Source: Acidimicrobiia bacterium (GTDB lineage: Bacteria; Actinomycetota; Acidimicrobiia; Spongiisociales; SHLN01). Taken from it: a DNA stretch of 5,919 nucleotides. Where the stretch lies: NCBI GenBank assembly GCA_013043085.1, contig JABDOU010000393.1:1-5919 (forward strand), given 5' to 3'. The position numbers and the translations under genes are program-made. Positions 5,843 through 5,919 of the stretch are shown here, one piece after another (the first letter of the stretch is position 1; every line of letters starts with the position of its first letter). Below the pieces are notes generated by a model. It made no database searches. It had not been told where the DNA came from and worked only from the letters and a program-made list of their open reading frames with translations.

Positions 5843-5919
5843 TCACTCCTCGAGAATCGCAGCAGCCGAGGGATCCCAGTGAACGGTGACCCGTTGGCCC
5901 GGGTCGAACAAGGTCAAAC
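5843..5919 (-). CDS. potA: Polyamine ABC transporter ATPase PotA, C-terminal end only
   Basis: Only the last 24 codons plus the stop (TGA at 5843-5845) are in the window; the gene runs off the right edge. The residues read LTLFDPGQRVTVHWDPSAAA and then ILEE, which fits the last strands of the TOBE-type domain of PotA-family ATPases, where a GxxVxVxWxP pattern precedes the C-terminus. The frame is open to the edge and the stop lies 1 nt before the potB ATG. The Walker motifs and ABC signature lie outside the window, so identity rests on this C-terminal pattern and on the potBCD neighbours. This subunit would hydrolyse ATP on the cytoplasmic face of the PotB-PotC pair. Confidence 0.85.
   Translation of the reverse strand, partial: LTLFDPGQRVTVHWDPSAAAILEE

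Overview
The window is moderately GC-rich bacterial DNA in which every supportable gene lies on the minus strand. It is best read from right to left: potA (3' end), potB, potC, potD, then a four-gene PspC/LiaF-type membrane cluster, then the first part of ppsA. The likely source is an actinobacterium. The clues are the solute-binding lipoprotein with a short leader ending in an ATAC lipobox followed by a GGDSGDG linker, the PspC plus LiaF-like gene grouping, strong AGGAG-type ribosome binding sites, and stem-loops without U-tracts. This assignment is inferred from style; no rRNA or marker gene is present.

Region 2818-5919 is a polyamine ABC importer operon: the ATPase PotA (only its last 24 codons are in the window), the permeases PotB and PotC, and the substrate-binding lipoprotein PotD. 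PotA and PotB are 1 nt apart and PotB and PotC overlap by 4 nt, so these genes are tightly coupled. A 109-nt spacer with a small hairpin separates potC from potD. PotD keeps nearly all the residues that contact spermidine in the E. coli protein. A strong two-part stem-loop follows potD.

Region 1133-2601 is a second, compact operon of four small membrane proteins joined by 4- or 8-nt overlaps: a 79-aa PspC protein, a 133-aa PspC protein with two extra membrane segments, a 214-aa LiaF-like protein and a 65-aa two-helix membrane protein. The two PspC domains look like a tandem duplication. The set resembles envelope-stress modules, but no PspA, sensor kinase or response regulator is in the window. 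Two hairpins in tandem close the operon, one of them built around the last stop codon.

Region 1-888 is the N-terminal 296 codons of phosphoenolpyruvate synthase (ppsA), running off the left edge. Its leader carries a 12-bp stem-loop directly before the ribosome binding site. The psp-like operon also has a leader hairpin, so both contain structure that could be regulatory.

The plus strand shows no convincing gene. I found no CRISPR array, mobile element, tRNA or rRNA, and no evidence of a wholly new system. The points most worth a second look are the duplicated PspC/LiaF cluster and the leader and terminal hairpins.
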